Notes under the pieces: generated by a model
What the model saw: only the letters and a program-made list of their open reading frames with translations
Database searches by the model: none
What the model was told of the DNA's origin: nothing
Position numbers and translations under genes: made by a program
In this document: positions 63,581-64,000 of the stretch, piece by piece
Numbering within the stretch: the first letter of the stretch is position 1
Layout of the letters: every line of letters starts with the position of its first letter
Assembly: GCA_011037195.1 (NCBI GenBank)
Contig: JAAEAF010014378.1
Location: forward strand, 62,001 to 126,000
DNA length: 64,000 nucleotides
Origin: Triatoma infestans
Lineage: Eukaryota; Arthropoda; Insecta; Hemiptera; Reduviidae
Direction of reading: 5' to 3'

Positions 63581-64000
63581 AAAATTTTAAAAATATTTCA
63601 TAAGTAACAGAAGGAACAAACACTGAATCGAAACAAAATAAAATAAAATCATGATAATCCAATTATTCTTCTACTAATCAATTTATCTGATTAATTGAAT
63701 AAGTCAATATTAAAGAGATTTAGCCTGTCTTAAAATTCTTAAAAGTGGTGAATGATATAAATAATTGGTTTGTGCAAAGTTTACTGAAAATAGATAATTG
63801 TGTCTGTGGTCTGAATAGATGGTACGTTGAAATAAATTTCATTTATAAGGTATGGACAGTCTATAAAATTATTTAAAAGTCTGTACAAAAATAATATGTC
63901 ATTAATTAAACGTCTGTTTTCTAATGGAGAAATTATAAACCTATCATAAATTTCATTGTAAGGAATGTTATTACAGTCATAGCCTAAACGTACACACCAA
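63581..64000. other. Unrecognised AT-rich sequence
   Basis: Nothing recognised up to the window edge. Confidence 0.45.

Noticed and set aside
1..64000. CRISPR arrays, bacterial operons or viral genomes
   Set aside because: No regularly spaced short direct repeats with unique spacers, no ribosome-binding-site-led gene strings and no viral structural or polymerase genes were seen; all signals fit a eukaryotic repeat-rich locus.

Overview
The window is AT-rich, repeat-dense nuclear DNA of an animal, most likely an insect. The grounds are a spliced laminin gamma exon and a transposon set typical of arthropods: Jockey-like, I-like and RTE-like non-LTR elements ending in poly(A) or TAA-type tails, mariner and Tigger transposases, tRNA-derived SINEs, Penelope-like foldbacks and solo LTRs. 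A hemipteran is plausible, but that is only an impression. There is no bacterial operon, CRISPR array, rRNA gene or credible intact tRNA gene.

The only host coding sequence I can defend is one 268-bp exon at 43903-44170 (+). It encodes 89 residues of the laminin N-terminal domain of a laminin gamma chain (LanB2/LAMC1 type), between a consensus acceptor and a GTAAGT donor. I found neither the preceding nor the following exon, so most of the window is probably intron or flank of this gene that has swollen with mobile DNA.

The dominant repeat is a non-coding family with about 27 whole or partial copies, by eye roughly a fifth of the window. One end carries the palindrome CTCTTACTCCTAGTAAGAG and a downstream GT microsatellite; the other ends in GTGAGTGTTTCACACCAGATT. 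Subterminal inverted repeats CTTTCTCTTACTCC / GGAGTAAGAGAAAG lie near the two ends. The body is two to four degenerate modules of about 280 bp, each carrying a CCGGAAGT octamer. The architecture resembles Helentron-associated interspersed elements (HINE/DINE-1 type); I call it the HINE-like family. Copies occur on both strands, head-to-tail and head-to-head, and several are split by younger insertions with clear target duplications.

Region by region: 1-8.5 kb holds three foldback elements with hammerhead-ribozyme-like arms, a Jockey tail, a larger foldback with an integrase fragment, and a Tigger pseudogene. 8.5-15 kb is mostly unrecognised, with a solo LTR and an internally deleted mariner. 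15.6-22.2 kb is HINE-like clusters. 22.8-31.4 kb holds non-LTR tails, a solo LTR, a gag pseudogene split by a non-LTR insertion, SINEs and a foldback. 31.7-43.3 kb holds HINE-like copies, a solo LTR and two RTE remnants. The laminin exon follows at 43.9 kb. 45-58 kb holds three copies of one RNase-H-bearing non-LTR family with perfect target duplications. 58-64 kb holds HINE-like copies, a GC-rich tandem array, a mariner nested in a HINE-like copy, and a SINE.

Almost every long reading frame is mobile-element debris or a chance frame. The most interesting signals are the hammerhead-like motifs in inverted pairs (1-8.5 kb) and the HINE-like family that spreads ETS-consensus octamers.
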